5,772 nucleotides of DNA from an uncultured Sutterella sp. (GCA_902477615.1 CABSHY010000094.1:1-5772); one strand, 5' to 3'; counted from the stretch's first letter, positions 1 through 5,672 are shown. The notes: generated by a model not told the origin, from the sequence alone. Numbers and translations: made by a program.

Positions 1-115
1 GCATGACCGCAATCGGCTTTTTTGATTCAGGTTGGGGCGGTCTGTCGATCTTTAATGCCGCACGAGAAGCTTTGCCGCACGAGAATTTCATTTACGTTGC
101 CGATTGCGGTCATGC
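1..115. repeat. Flush terminal inverted repeat, left end (probable fold-back artefact)
   Basis: Bases 1-17 (GCATGACCGCAATCGGC) are the perfect reverse complement of 99-115 (GCCGATTGCGGTCATGC). The left arm begins at the first base of the window, and the right arm is normal murI coding sequence (ADCGHAP). A 17-bp perfect match this close is very unlikely by chance. It is best read as a snap-back at the contig end and puts the first bases, including the apparent ATG, in doubt. Confidence 0.8.
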
Positions 116-794
116 GCCTTATGGCGACCAAACTCACTCGTACATTGTCGAGCGTGCGCTTAAAATCGCTGATTTTCTCTTTAACTACAAACGCGTCAAA
201 GCGCTTGTCATTGCTTGCAATACCGCAACCGTTGAAGCAATCAAAACGCTTCGAGAAACGTACCCTGACAAAATCATTTTAGGGGTGGAACCCGCCATTA
301 AACCCGCCGTTGAACACTCCAACACGCATTGCGTAGGCATGATTTCAACAACGCGTACCGCTCACTCGGCTCGCTATCAAGAGCTCTTAAAAGCCTTTGC
401 AGCTGACGCCACCGTCTACTCACAAGGCTGCCCCGGTTTGATGGAGTGTGTCGAGCGAGGCGAATTAGAAACACCGGCTACCATCGAGTTGTTGCACACG
501 TATCTTGATCCCATGATTGAAGGACGTATTGATGCGTTGGTATTGGGCTGCACTCATTACCCCTTCTTAATGCCTGCCATTAGATCCATTGTGGGCGAAG
601 GGGTAGCCTTTTATGAACCCGGCCCTGCCGTTGCCAAGCATTTAAAGCATCAATTGGACAATGCTCATTATTTGACCGCTCGCAAGGCATTGGGCGACGA
701 TGCTTTTTATGTTTCTGATTTGACTGAAGAAAGAAAAATCGTGGCAAAGAGTTTAACACCCAGTGCCACGACCTTTTATGAATTGCCTTGCTAG
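3..794 (+). CDS. murI: Glutamate racemase (5' end uncertain)
   Basis: This enzyme interconverts L- and D-glutamate in the cytoplasm without a cofactor and supplies D-glutamate for peptidoglycan. The 263 residues show the family motifs in order: FDSGWGGLS at 7-15 (Asp8 and Ser9 active-site residues), APYG at 38-41, ACNTA at 71-75 with catalytic Cys72, and LGCTHYPF at 181-188 with catalytic Cys183. Length is normal for the family. Position 11 is Trp where Val, Leu or Ile is usual. The ADCGHAPYG and GVEPAIKP segments resemble Burkholderiales MurI. The start is doubtful: bases 1-17, which hold the ATG, are an exact reverse complement of 99-115 and may be a fold-back artefact, so the true N-terminus may lie upstream and differ in its first few residues. 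No ribosome site can be seen. The gene converges on the thioesterase gene, 9 bases away, with no evident terminator. Confidence 0.95.
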   Translation: MTAIGFFDSGWGGLSIFNAAREALPHENFIYVADCGHAPYGDQTHSYIVERALKIADFLFNYKRVKALVIACNTATVEAIKTLRETYPDKIILGVEPAIKPAVEHSNTHCVGMISTTRTAHSARYQELLKAFAADATVYSQGCPGLMECVERGELETPATIELLHTYLDPMIEGRIDALVLGCTHYPFLMPAIRSIVGEGVAFYEPGPAVAKHLKHQLDNAHYLTARKALGDDAFYVSDLTEERKIVAKSLTPSATTFYELPC

Positions 795-803
795 TTCAAA
801 CGA

Positions 804-1238
804 CTAGAGCGGCATTTGCGTTTGGCCTTCAAAGTAATACTTTTGCATTCTTTCGCGAAGCGTATCGGGAATCGGCGTTGAAAGACCCGTTTCCGGATTC
901 ACGCAAACCATCGTTTCTTCGCACTTTACATGCAAGGCTTCGCCCTTATAAAACTCAATTTGAACCGTGATGGAGCTCTTACCTAAGTGAGAAATCCACA
1001 TATTCATTTCGCCCATGTCACCGATGTGAAAGGGCTTAAAGAAATCCGTCTTGATGTTAACGACAGGAATCACAATTTCCTTCAAACTGTGCTTTTCCCA
1101 AGCCAATCCTAAACCTTCACGAAAGAGGTCTTCCAAAAGACCGTTAAACATCACGTAAAAGTTCGGGTGATAAACAATACCTGCCGGGTCACAGTGGGCA
1201 AAACGAATAATCTGATCTTTCTTAAAGATTTCGGGCAT
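804..1238 (-). CDS. Acyl-CoA thioesterase, 4-hydroxybenzoyl-CoA thioesterase-like hotdog protein
   Basis: This is a cytoplasmic single-domain hotdog protein of 144 residues, normal for the 4HBT family, which hydrolyses acyl- or aroyl-CoA thioesters to acid and CoA. The N-terminal motif HCDPAGIVYHPNF (15-27) matches the family active-site signature CDPAGIV. Asp17 sits at the position of the catalytic Asp of Pseudomonas 4-hydroxybenzoyl-CoA thioesterase. The rest follows the hotdog pattern: a central helix (about 28-45), then strands including VNIKTDFFKPFHIGD and SSITVQIEFYKGE. It is the last gene of the minus-strand operon. AAGGA, inside the end of the upstream kynB-like gene, lies 10 bases before the ATG, and the gap between the genes is 6 bases. 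The substrate cannot be read from sequence. Its neighbour suggests an aromatic or tryptophan-derived acyl-CoA, but a housekeeping role in clearing acyl-CoA is equally possible. Confidence 0.88.
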   Translation of the reverse strand: MPEIFKKDQIIRFAHCDPAGIVYHPNFYVMFNGLLEDLFREGLGLAWEKHSLKEIVIPVVNIKTDFFKPFHIGDMGEMNMWISHLGKSSITVQIEFYKGEALHVKCEETMVCVNPETGLSTPIPDTLRERMQKYYFEGQTQMPL

Positions 1239-1244
1239 GAATCA

Positions 1245-1844
1245 TTATTCCTTATCAATGAGAATGGCTCGAACGGGACTTGCTTCCAAGCCTTCAATTT
1301 TTAGCGGTAACGCGATGAGAGTATAAACGTCTTTATGGGCCTCAGAGAGGTCTAAATTCTCCAAAATGAGCAACCCGTTATCAATCGCAACACAATGCGC
1401 GGGCAACGTTTCGCTCGAAGCGCTATCAATGCTTGGCGTATCAATCCCCACGACATCAACACCCAGACGCATGAGTTTTTCAACCGCCTCTTTCGTTAAA
1501 TAGGCAAAGTCATCCGTCCATTGCTCGGGCATCACGAACCCGGTTTTGATCAACACGCGCTTGGATGAAAGATTGTCGGGAATGTGTTGAGCGTCGATGA
1601 CGGGAAGTCCCTCACAGTGCAAAATTCTGCACTCCCCTAGCAGGCGGGAAAGCGCAATTTGACTCACATCGCCCGGTGCATTCAGATGCAAAGGGGCATC
1701 GACGTGCGCACCCAAATGCGGTGACATACGAAAGGCAGAAACTCTCGCAGGAGACGTTGCCGTCACCTCAATCGACAAAGCCGCATCCCCCGGATAAACG
1801 GGAGAGGCGGCTTGAATCTTTGGCGTAATGTCAATGATGGCCAT
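1245..1844 (-). CDS. kynB: KynB-type arylformamidase / cyclase-family metal hydrolase
   Basis: This belongs to the metal-dependent cyclase family (PF04199 type), whose KynB members hydrolyse N-formyl-L-kynurenine to kynurenine and formate in tryptophan degradation. The 199 residues are close to KynB length (about 205-215). Visible motifs are SPVYPGD (14-20), the metal and catalytic motif HLGAHVDAPLH (43-53, with His43, His47, Asp49 and His53), GIDTPSID (133-140), a later His150 and Glu162 at the expected remaining ligand/catalytic positions, and the KynB-like C-terminal block IALPLKIEGLEASPVRAIL (177-195). That last block favours KynB over isatin hydrolase or polyketide cyclase relatives. It shares one base with the upstream DUF72 gene (TAATG) and has no clear Shine-Dalgarno, so translation is probably coupled. 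No kynA or kynU is in view, so the physiological substrate is inferred only. Confidence 0.8.
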   Translation of the reverse strand: MAIIDITPKIQAASPVYPGDAALSIEVTATSPARVSAFRMSPHLGAHVDAPLHLNAPGDVSQIALSRLLGECRILHCEGLPVIDAQHIPDNLSSKRVLIKTGFVMPEQWTDDFAYLTKEAVEKLMRLGVDVVGIDTPSIDSASSETLPAHCVAIDNGLLILENLDLSEAHKDVYTLIALPLKIEGLEASPVRAILIDKE

Positions 1845-1846
1845 TA
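1842..1846 (-). promoter_or_regulatory. TAATG stop/start overlap (translational coupling)
   Basis: Read on the minus strand, the DUF72 stop TAA and the kynB start ATG share one A. The 20 bases upstream of this ATG contain no convincing Shine-Dalgarno; the nearest, GGATC, is about 17 bases away. Re-initiation by ribosomes ending DUF72 is the likely way kynB is translated. This supports a single transcript for the operon. Confidence 0.6.
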
Positions 1847-2923
1847 GAATTGGCGCGGATCCATTTGTGCGTCTTTATCGGCAGACAACTTGGCAACAAT
1901 ATCTTTTGCCAAATCCACCATCGTTAACGGTGCACTGCCTTCGGCCTTATTGTTAGTGATCACAAAGCTCTTTTGACCGCACTTGTGAGCAACATTAACT
2001 AATTGCACGAGGCCTGCGCGCGTGGCGGGATCTGGATGCACAATGCGATTAAAGGGCGCGTAGGTCATCTTGGCCACACCGTGGCGTTGGATCGGATTCA
2101 AAGACCAACGAACAATCAACGGGCCCTTCATCGTCCAATCTTCGCCCTCGGCTTCCGGATCTTCAAAGTAACGCAAAGCGGCCGTTTGACGAATAACGTC
2201 AGGCATCGACGGGTGAACACCCACAACCAAACGAACACCCGTGCCACGCAAAGCATTTAATAAACGCTTGGTGTAAATGGCAGGCGTTCTGATTTCAACG
2301 GCGTAGGTCGGCGTTTCGCCTTCGACTTCTTTGGGCAAATCTGCAAAGAATTGAGCGATACGGTCAATGTAGGCGTAGCACTCGGCTTGCGTGGGCAAAA
2401 GCGGACGCGGAATCGGAGACAATTGGAAAACCAAAGGTCCGGCGTTTTCGCCCAAACCGTTAATAACGGGGTAAACGAATTCATGCATCGTGGCATGAAC
2501 GTCTAAGAATTCTTGATTAAGGGAGCGAAAGCGCCCTTTGGGGTCACGCTTTACCGCATCAGTGACGGTTTGAGGAGCTTTGACTAAGAAACGGAAACGT
2601 TCATCGACTTGTTGAGCCATGGCGGCATAAGCCATTTCGTTTAACGTACCGAAGAAGGACCAATCGACACCGACAGCGCGAAGCACAGGGTGCTTGCAGT
2701 AAGCCGCTAAACCGCGACGGGTCAAATCCTCAACGCCACTCGTATCTCCCCACACGATGCCCTTCCAGCCGGGGAAATTCCAACTGGCGCAACCTAAATA
2801 GATATCAGAAGGAAGAAGACGTCCTAAACGAACAACTTCTTGCGAAGGGGTAACAGGAGTAACAGGTGAAGACGTGACATCATCAAAACTGTAAGGCTCT
2901 GTCGTAACAAATTGATTGAACAT
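1844..2923 (-). CDS. DUF72 domain protein (YecE-like)
   Basis: This is a 359-residue protein of the DUF72/YecE family, predicted to adopt a TIM-barrel-like fold; its biochemical function is unknown. Family landmarks are IYLGCASWNFPGWKG (41-55), FRFLVKAPQTVTD (110-122), PLVFQLSP (163-170), YAVEIRTPAI (207-216), a strand LIVRWSLN (269-276) and the C-terminal FVITNNKAEGSAPLTMVDLA (320-339). The usual E-x-N-S-T-F-Y segment appears as VGVDWSFFGT (84-93), a divergent form. The first 40 residues are an unstructured-looking, Thr/Pro-rich tail containing VTPVTP, so the domain itself starts near residue 40. There is no signal peptide, so it is likely cytoplasmic. An in-frame ATG opens the frame; the region 7-20 bases upstream has only a weak GAGAAAGTGG purine stretch. 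It is the first gene of the operon with kynB and the thioesterase, overlapping kynB by one base. Confidence 0.88.
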   Translation of the reverse strand: MFNQFVTTEPYSFDDVTSSPVTPVTPSQEVVRLGRLLPSDIYLGCASWNFPGWKGIVWGDTSGVEDLTRRGLAAYCKHPVLRAVGVDWSFFGTLNEMAYAAMAQQVDERFRFLVKAPQTVTDAVKRDPKGRFRSLNQEFLDVHATMHEFVYPVINGLGENAGPLVFQLSPIPRPLLPTQAECYAYIDRIAQFFADLPKEVEGETPTYAVEIRTPAIYTKRLLNALRGTGVRLVVGVHPSMPDVIRQTAALRYFEDPEAEGEDWTMKGPLIVRWSLNPIQRHGVAKMTYAPFNRIVHPDPATRAGLVQLVNVAHKCGQKSFVITNNKAEGSAPLTMVDLAKDIVAKLSADKDAQMDPRQF

Positions 2924-2944
2924 ATCAAAACCACTTTCTCAAAA

Positions 2945-2976
2945 AATAACTGCGTGGAAAAATAACTGAATAACTG
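2945..2976. repeat. Three AATAACTG direct repeats in 8-base register
   Basis: AATAACTG occurs at 2945-2952, 2961-2968 and 2969-2976. The copies are spaced by multiples of 8, and a degenerate fourth unit AATCAACT follows at 2977-2984. They lie 22-53 bases upstream of the DUF72 start codon, in the 5' untranslated or promoter zone. They could be a regulator array or simple slippage in AT-rich DNA; no known site is recognised. Confidence 0.45.
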
Positions 2977-3164
2977 AATCAACTATTTTCCTTTGTTTAT
3001 CGCTGTTTATTGCGTTAAAACACCGACTTCAATTCATTTTAAACAAAAATGCAAAATCAAAAAAGAAATATTTCCTCTTGTTATCAAATGGATAAGGGGG
3101 GAGTATAGGTATTTTTGCTTATCTATTTTCAGATCTTTTTACGCAATTTTGTCTCAAAATAGTC

Positions 3165-3204
3165 AAAAACGAAAAAGGAAGAAAATCCGGCGACTCTCTT
3201 CCTT
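3165..3204 (-). terminator. Intrinsic terminator of the Spy-like gene
   Basis: On the minus strand an 8-bp perfect stem, AAGGAAGA (complement of 3197-3204) with TCTTCCTT (complement of 3175-3182), encloses a 14-base loop. It is followed directly by TTTCGTTTTTG. It begins 17 bases after the Spy-like stop codon. The stem is only moderately GC-rich, so efficiency may be partial. It implies that the Spy-like gene is transcribed separately from the DUF72 operon. Confidence 0.7.
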
Positions 3205-3220
3205 CTTGCGTTGTTACTCT

Positions 3221-3823
3221 TTATTTGCCCGGACCCTTCTTTTGCCCGTCACCCATACGCTTAAAATCATCCATGCGGTGCGTTAAACGGCCTGTATTCA
3301 AAATATAATCCATGCGATCGACTTGCTCTGCAGACAGGGTCTTTGCCAATTGAGCGCGAGCTTTGACAAAAGCGTCAAAGGCTTTAGCGTGATCGCCCAT
3401 CCATTGGCTACGATGCTCTAAAAATTGTTGATGATCCATTTTTCGAGCTTCACGGTGCTTATCATGATGGACATCACGAGTGACTGCTAAGTTAACATAG
3501 GCGCTGCTCAAAGCTCCCCAGGCTTTATCTTCTTTGGCGCTAATGCCCAAAACTTTTTTCACGTCTCCCATAAAGTCACGTGCTTCTTGCGCGTCCATTC
3601 CGAAGGTGCGAACAACGTGTCCGCCCATATAGCCGTGACGGGGTGCGTGTCGGTAAGCACGCGGGCCGCCTTCATCATCTCCCCAATAGCAATGAGCTCT
3701 CGGAGCATTGTCATTATCAAAGCCTCTCGGGCCATTGCCGTTACCGTGCCAGGCGTAAGCCGTCATCGGCACAGCGACCGCGACCATGGCGGCAGTCAAT
3801 AAAATATTTTTGTAGGTTTTCAT
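3221..3823 (-). CDS. Spy/CpxP-like (LTXXQ-type) periplasmic protein, histidine-rich
   Basis: This is a 200-residue exported protein. A Sec signal peptide covers residues 1-24, with Lys2/Lys5, a hydrophobic core LLTAAMVAVAVPM and a probable cleavage site AYA|W. Residues 25-72 are low-complexity and rich in Gly, His, Arg and Asp. From about residue 75 the protein is predicted helical, with LGISAKEDKAWGALSSAY (92-109) and LSAEQVDRMDYIL (163-175). These resemble the paired LTxxQ segments of the Spy/CpxP family of periplasmic chaperones and stress sensors. About a dozen histidines in the mature chain suggest metal binding, as in the related ZraP, but this is inference. There is one Cys, at 45. The only ribosome site is GAGAG, 8-12 bases before the ATG, directly after a terminator-like hairpin at 3838-3875. 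The gene is monocistronic, with its own terminator downstream. Envelope-stress or metal control is plausible; no CpxR box was found. Confidence 0.7.
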   Translation of the reverse strand: MKTYKNILLTAAMVAVAVPMTAYAWHGNGNGPRGFDNDNAPRAHCYWGDDEGGPRAYRHAPRHGYMGGHVVRTFGMDAQEARDFMGDVKKVLGISAKEDKAWGALSSAYVNLAVTRDVHHDKHREARKMDHQQFLEHRSQWMGDHAKAFDAFVKARAQLAKTLSAEQVDRMDYILNTGRLTHRMDDFKRMGDGQKKGPGK

Positions 3824-3837
3824 AAGGCACTCTCTCT

Positions 3838-3875
3838 AAAAAAGAGCCCCTAAAAGGGATTATCAATTAGGGGCT
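3838..3875 (-). terminator. Terminator-like hairpin in the Spy-like leader (candidate attenuator)
   Basis: On the minus strand a perfect 9-bp stem, AGCCCCTAA (complement of 3867-3875) with TTAGGGGCT (complement of 3845-3853), encloses a 13-base loop and is followed by CTTTTTT. This has the form of an intrinsic terminator, but it lies only 14 bases before the start codon of the Spy-like gene on the same strand. Transcripts reaching that gene must therefore read through it. The loop contains CCCTT, which can pair instead with the GGG arm, so alternative folds exist. On the plus strand the following T-run is short (CTTTG), so it would terminate poorly in that direction. Confidence 0.55.
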
Positions 3876-3921
3876 TTGATGTTAACTTTAGCTTTTGCTG
3901 TGATTCACAGTTTATGGCAAT

Positions 3922-3947
3922 CACAAGCAACAATCTTTTTGCTTGTG
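3922..3947. repeat. 9-bp hairpin (CACAAGCAA / TTGCTTGTG)
   Basis: CACAAGCAA at 3922-3930 and TTGCTTGTG at 3939-3947 form a perfect 9-bp inverted repeat with an 8-base loop. No T-run follows on either strand, so it is not a terminator. It would fold in the leader RNA of the Spy-like gene if transcription begins near 3998. A 7-base TGTGATT at 3899-3905 can compete by pairing with AATCACA at 3919-3925. Confidence 0.5.
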
Positions 3948-4004
3948 TATGAATTTGTTAGAGAAAAACCTATAAATTTACATTTTTGAAAAAGAAAATT
4001 TGAA

Positions 4005-4034
4005 ATTATTGTTTCAAACGCTTCTGCGTCCCAA
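4005..4034 (-). promoter_or_regulatory. Candidate promoter for the Spy-like gene
   Basis: On the minus strand TTGGGA (complement of 4029-4034) is separated by 18 bases from AATAAT (complement of 4005-4010). The -35 matches the sigma-70 consensus at 4 of 6 positions and the -10 at 5 of 6. Transcription would start near 3998, giving a leader of about 175 bases that contains both hairpins. The TTTGAAA/TTTCAAA dyad (3999-4018) is centred on the -10 box. This is a candidate only; the AT-rich DNA offers many near matches. Confidence 0.35.
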
Positions 4035-4095
4035 TAACAGCGGGTTATTCATTGAAAATTCTTGAAAATTAACAAAAGAGAAAGCTGTACGCATT

Positions 4096-4104
4096 TGATA
4101 CAAT
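4096..4104 (+). promoter_or_regulatory. Extended -10 promoter of purB
   Basis: TGATACAAT is an extended -10 element (TG, one base, then TACAAT, 5 of 6 to TATAAT). The base run at the -35 position (AAGAGA near 4076) is poor, as is common when TGn is present. Transcription would start near 4111, leaving a leader of about 30 bases before the purB ATG. Confidence 0.5.
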
Positions 4105-4131
4105 TAGCGCATCGAATTTTTTCAATTTTGT

Positions 4132-4135
4132 AGGA
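4132..4135 (+). promoter_or_regulatory. Ribosome binding site of purB
   Basis: AGGA lies 7 bases before the ATG at 4143. This fixes the start, which also matches the conserved N-terminus MELSALTALSPLDGRY of the family. Confidence 0.75.
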
Positions 4136-4142
4136 CTTAAAA

Positions 4143-5507
4143 ATGGAACTTTCTGCTTTAACCGCTTTGTCTCCGCTTGATGGTCGTTATGCTCGTCAAA
4201 CCGAAGCCCTTCGTGACATTTTCTCCGAATCGGCTTTCATGCGTGCTCGCGTCCGCGTTGAAGTCGAATGGCTCATCGCTTTGAGCGAGTTTGATTTGCC
4301 GGAGTTGCCGCACATCTCTGACCACGGTAAGGCTTTCTTGCGTGGTTTGGTCGAAAACTTCACGATCGAATCTTGCCAAGCTATTAAAGATATTGAAAAG
4401 ACCACGAACCACGACGTTAAGGCCGTGGAATACTGGATTAAGAACCAAGTGGCTCATGATGAAGAATTGGCTAAGGCCAGCGAATTCGTTCACTTTGCCT
4501 GCACGAGCGAAGACATCAATAACACGTCCCACGCTTTGATGCTCACCGAAGGTCGTGCTGCCATCGTTGAATACTTGGAACAAATCCGTCAAACGCTCGT
4601 GGGCTACGCCAATCAATGGGCTAACGTTCCGATGTTATCCCGCACGCACGGTCAAACGGCCTCCCCCACGACGGTCGGTAAAGAATGGGCTAACGTCTCC
4701 ATCCGTTTGGGTCGCGCCATTGAATCCATCAAGGCCGTGAAGATTTTGGCCAAGATGAACGGTGCCGTCGGTAACTACAACGCTCACTTGATTGCTTATC
4801 CTGAAAAAGACTGGGAAAGCTTCTCTAAGAAGGTAGTTGAAGAACGCTTAGGTCTTAACTTCAACACCCACACGATTCAAATTGAACCGCACGACTACAT
4901 GGCTGAAATCTTTGATGCCGTCGTTCGCGCCAACACGATTCTTTTGGACTTGGACAAGGACGTTTGGGGCTACATCTCCTTGGGCTTTTACAAGCAAAAA
5001 CTCAAGGAAGGTGAAGTGGGTTCTTCCACGATGCCTCACAAGGTCAACCCGATTGACTTCGAAAACAGCGAAGGTAACTTGGGTATCGCCAACGCCCTTT
5101 TGACGCACTTGGCTCAAAAGTTGCCCATTTCTCGTTGGCAACGTGACTTGACCGACTCCACCGTTCTTCGCAATTTAGGCGTGGCTTTCGGTTACTGCTT
5201 CGTGGGCTACAACGCCTTAACGCGCGGTTTGGGCAAGTTGCAACTCAACGAAGACCGTTTGGCTCAAGACCTTGATCACGCTTGGGAAGTGTTGGCAGAG
5301 GCCATCCAAACGGTGATGCGTCGCTACGGTGTGCCGCACCCCTACGAACAACTCAAGGCTTTGACGCGCGGTAAGGGTATTACGCCGGAAACGATTCACG
5401 AATTCGTCACCGGTCTCGACATCCCTGAAGATGCTAAGGCACGATTAATGGAATTGACTCCGGGCACCTACATCGGTAAGGCTGTTGAATTGGCCAAGCG
5501 CGGTTAA
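4143..5507 (+). CDS. purB: Adenylosuccinate lyase
   Basis: PurB catalyses two cytoplasmic steps: SAICAR to AICAR plus fumarate in purine synthesis, and adenylosuccinate to AMP plus fumarate. The 454 residues align end to end with E. coli PurB (456). Visible motifs are SPLDGRY (10-16), KTTNHDVKAVEYW (86-98), FACTSEDINN (118-127), SRTHGQ (166-171) with the catalytic His169, NGAVGNYNAH (206-215), and the fumarase/aspartase-superfamily signature GSSTMPHKVNP (293-303) with catalytic Ser295. RWQRDLTDSTVLRNLG and TVMRRYG near the C-terminus are also intact. Nearly all arginine codons are CGT or CGC, with one CGA near the end, which suggests strong expression; murI uses a wider set. It is monocistronic, with its own promoter, AGGA ribosome site and a strong terminator. 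The neighbours are unrelated to purine synthesis. Confidence 0.99.
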   Translation: MELSALTALSPLDGRYARQTEALRDIFSESAFMRARVRVEVEWLIALSEFDLPELPHISDHGKAFLRGLVENFTIESCQAIKDIEKTTNHDVKAVEYWIKNQVAHDEELAKASEFVHFACTSEDINNTSHALMLTEGRAAIVEYLEQIRQTLVGYANQWANVPMLSRTHGQTASPTTVGKEWANVSIRLGRAIESIKAVKILAKMNGAVGNYNAHLIAYPEKDWESFSKKVVEERLGLNFNTHTIQIEPHDYMAEIFDAVVRANTILLDLDKDVWGYISLGFYKQKLKEGEVGSSTMPHKVNPIDFENSEGNLGIANALLTHLAQKLPISRWQRDLTDSTVLRNLGVAFGYCFVGYNALTRGLGKLQLNEDRLAQDLDHAWEVLAEAIQTVMRRYGVPHPYEQLKALTRGKGITPETIHEFVTGLDIPEDAKARLMELTPGTYIGKAVELAKRG

Positions 5508-5532
5508 TTTCATTTAGAAATTTCACCACCTC

Positions 5533-5572
5533 AACCCGAAGGTTTCATTGAAATCTTCGGGTTTTCTCTTTT
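5533..5572 (+). terminator. Intrinsic terminator of purB
   Basis: Bases 5533-5546 pair with 5550-5563 in a 14-bp stem (one G-T pair) around a 3-base ATT loop, followed by the T-rich run TTCTCTTTT. It starts 25 bases after the purB stop. No T-run follows on the minus strand, so it acts in one direction only and isolates purB from the next gene. Confidence 0.92.
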
Positions 5573-5672
5573 GTGAGCTTTTTTTACGAATCACTTTCAA
5601 TTTTGAGTGAAAAAACAACGCCAAACGCTTAAAATGAATGAGTTAAAATTCTGTTGCGATTCGCACATTACA

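Larger units (their letters stand above)
2924..3220. other. Intergenic region upstream of the DUF72 operon
   Basis: These 297 AT-rich bases separate the Spy-like gene from the DUF72 operon, and both are on the minus strand. They contain the Spy-like gene's terminator (3165-3204) and must hold the operon promoter, because that terminator lies between the genes. Two weak minus-strand promoter candidates are visible. One is TTGAAG/TAAACA with a 17-base spacer (complement of 3027-3032 and 3004-3009). The other is a -10 box TATACT (complement of 3102-3107) without a good -35. Neither is strong. Three AATAACTG repeats lie at 2945-2976. I see no RNA gene and no credible coding frame here. Confidence 0.5.
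3824..4142. other. Divergent intergenic region between the Spy-like gene and purB
   Basis: These 319 AT-rich bases carry the 5' regions of two divergent genes. From left to right they hold the Spy-like ribosome site (3828-3837), a 9-bp hairpin with a minus-strand T-run (3838-3875), short overlapping inverted repeats (3898-3910 and 3899-3925), a second 9-bp hairpin (3922-3947), a 7-6-7 dyad (3999-4018) over a candidate minus-strand -10 box, a 6-bp hairpin (4033-4049), two TTGAAAATT copies 10 bases apart (4052-4070), and the purB promoter and ribosome site. A 36-codon plus-strand frame (3879-3989) with an AGGGG in front is possible but unproven. No known RNA family is recognised. Confidence 0.6.

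Noticed and set aside
2993..3286. 97-codon plus-strand frame in the intergenic region
   Set aside because: It starts with TTG and has no ribosome site, is rich in Lys/Arg/Phe from AT-rich DNA, runs over the terminator of the Spy-like gene and then antisense into that gene, and resembles no family I know.
3899..3910. TGTGATTCACA as a CRP site
   Set aside because: CRP sites have TGTGA and TCACA separated by 6 bases; here the half-sites are 1 base apart.
4014..4094. 26-codon minus-strand frame (start MRTAFSF) as a leader peptide for the Spy-like gene
   Set aside because: It has no Shine-Dalgarno, it overlaps the purB promoter, and it starts upstream of the candidate transcription start near 3998.
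4158..4616. 152-codon frame antisense to purB, and the other frames nested in purB, murI and DUF72
   Set aside because: They are shadows of genes with intact conserved proteins, and none has a ribosome site or a recognisable domain.
4015..5630. CAAACGCTT occurring before both purB (4015-4023) and pepN (5622-5630), as a shared regulatory site
   Set aside because: A single 9-mer match between two intergenic regions is compatible with chance. It is not a dyad and does not fit the PurR consensus.
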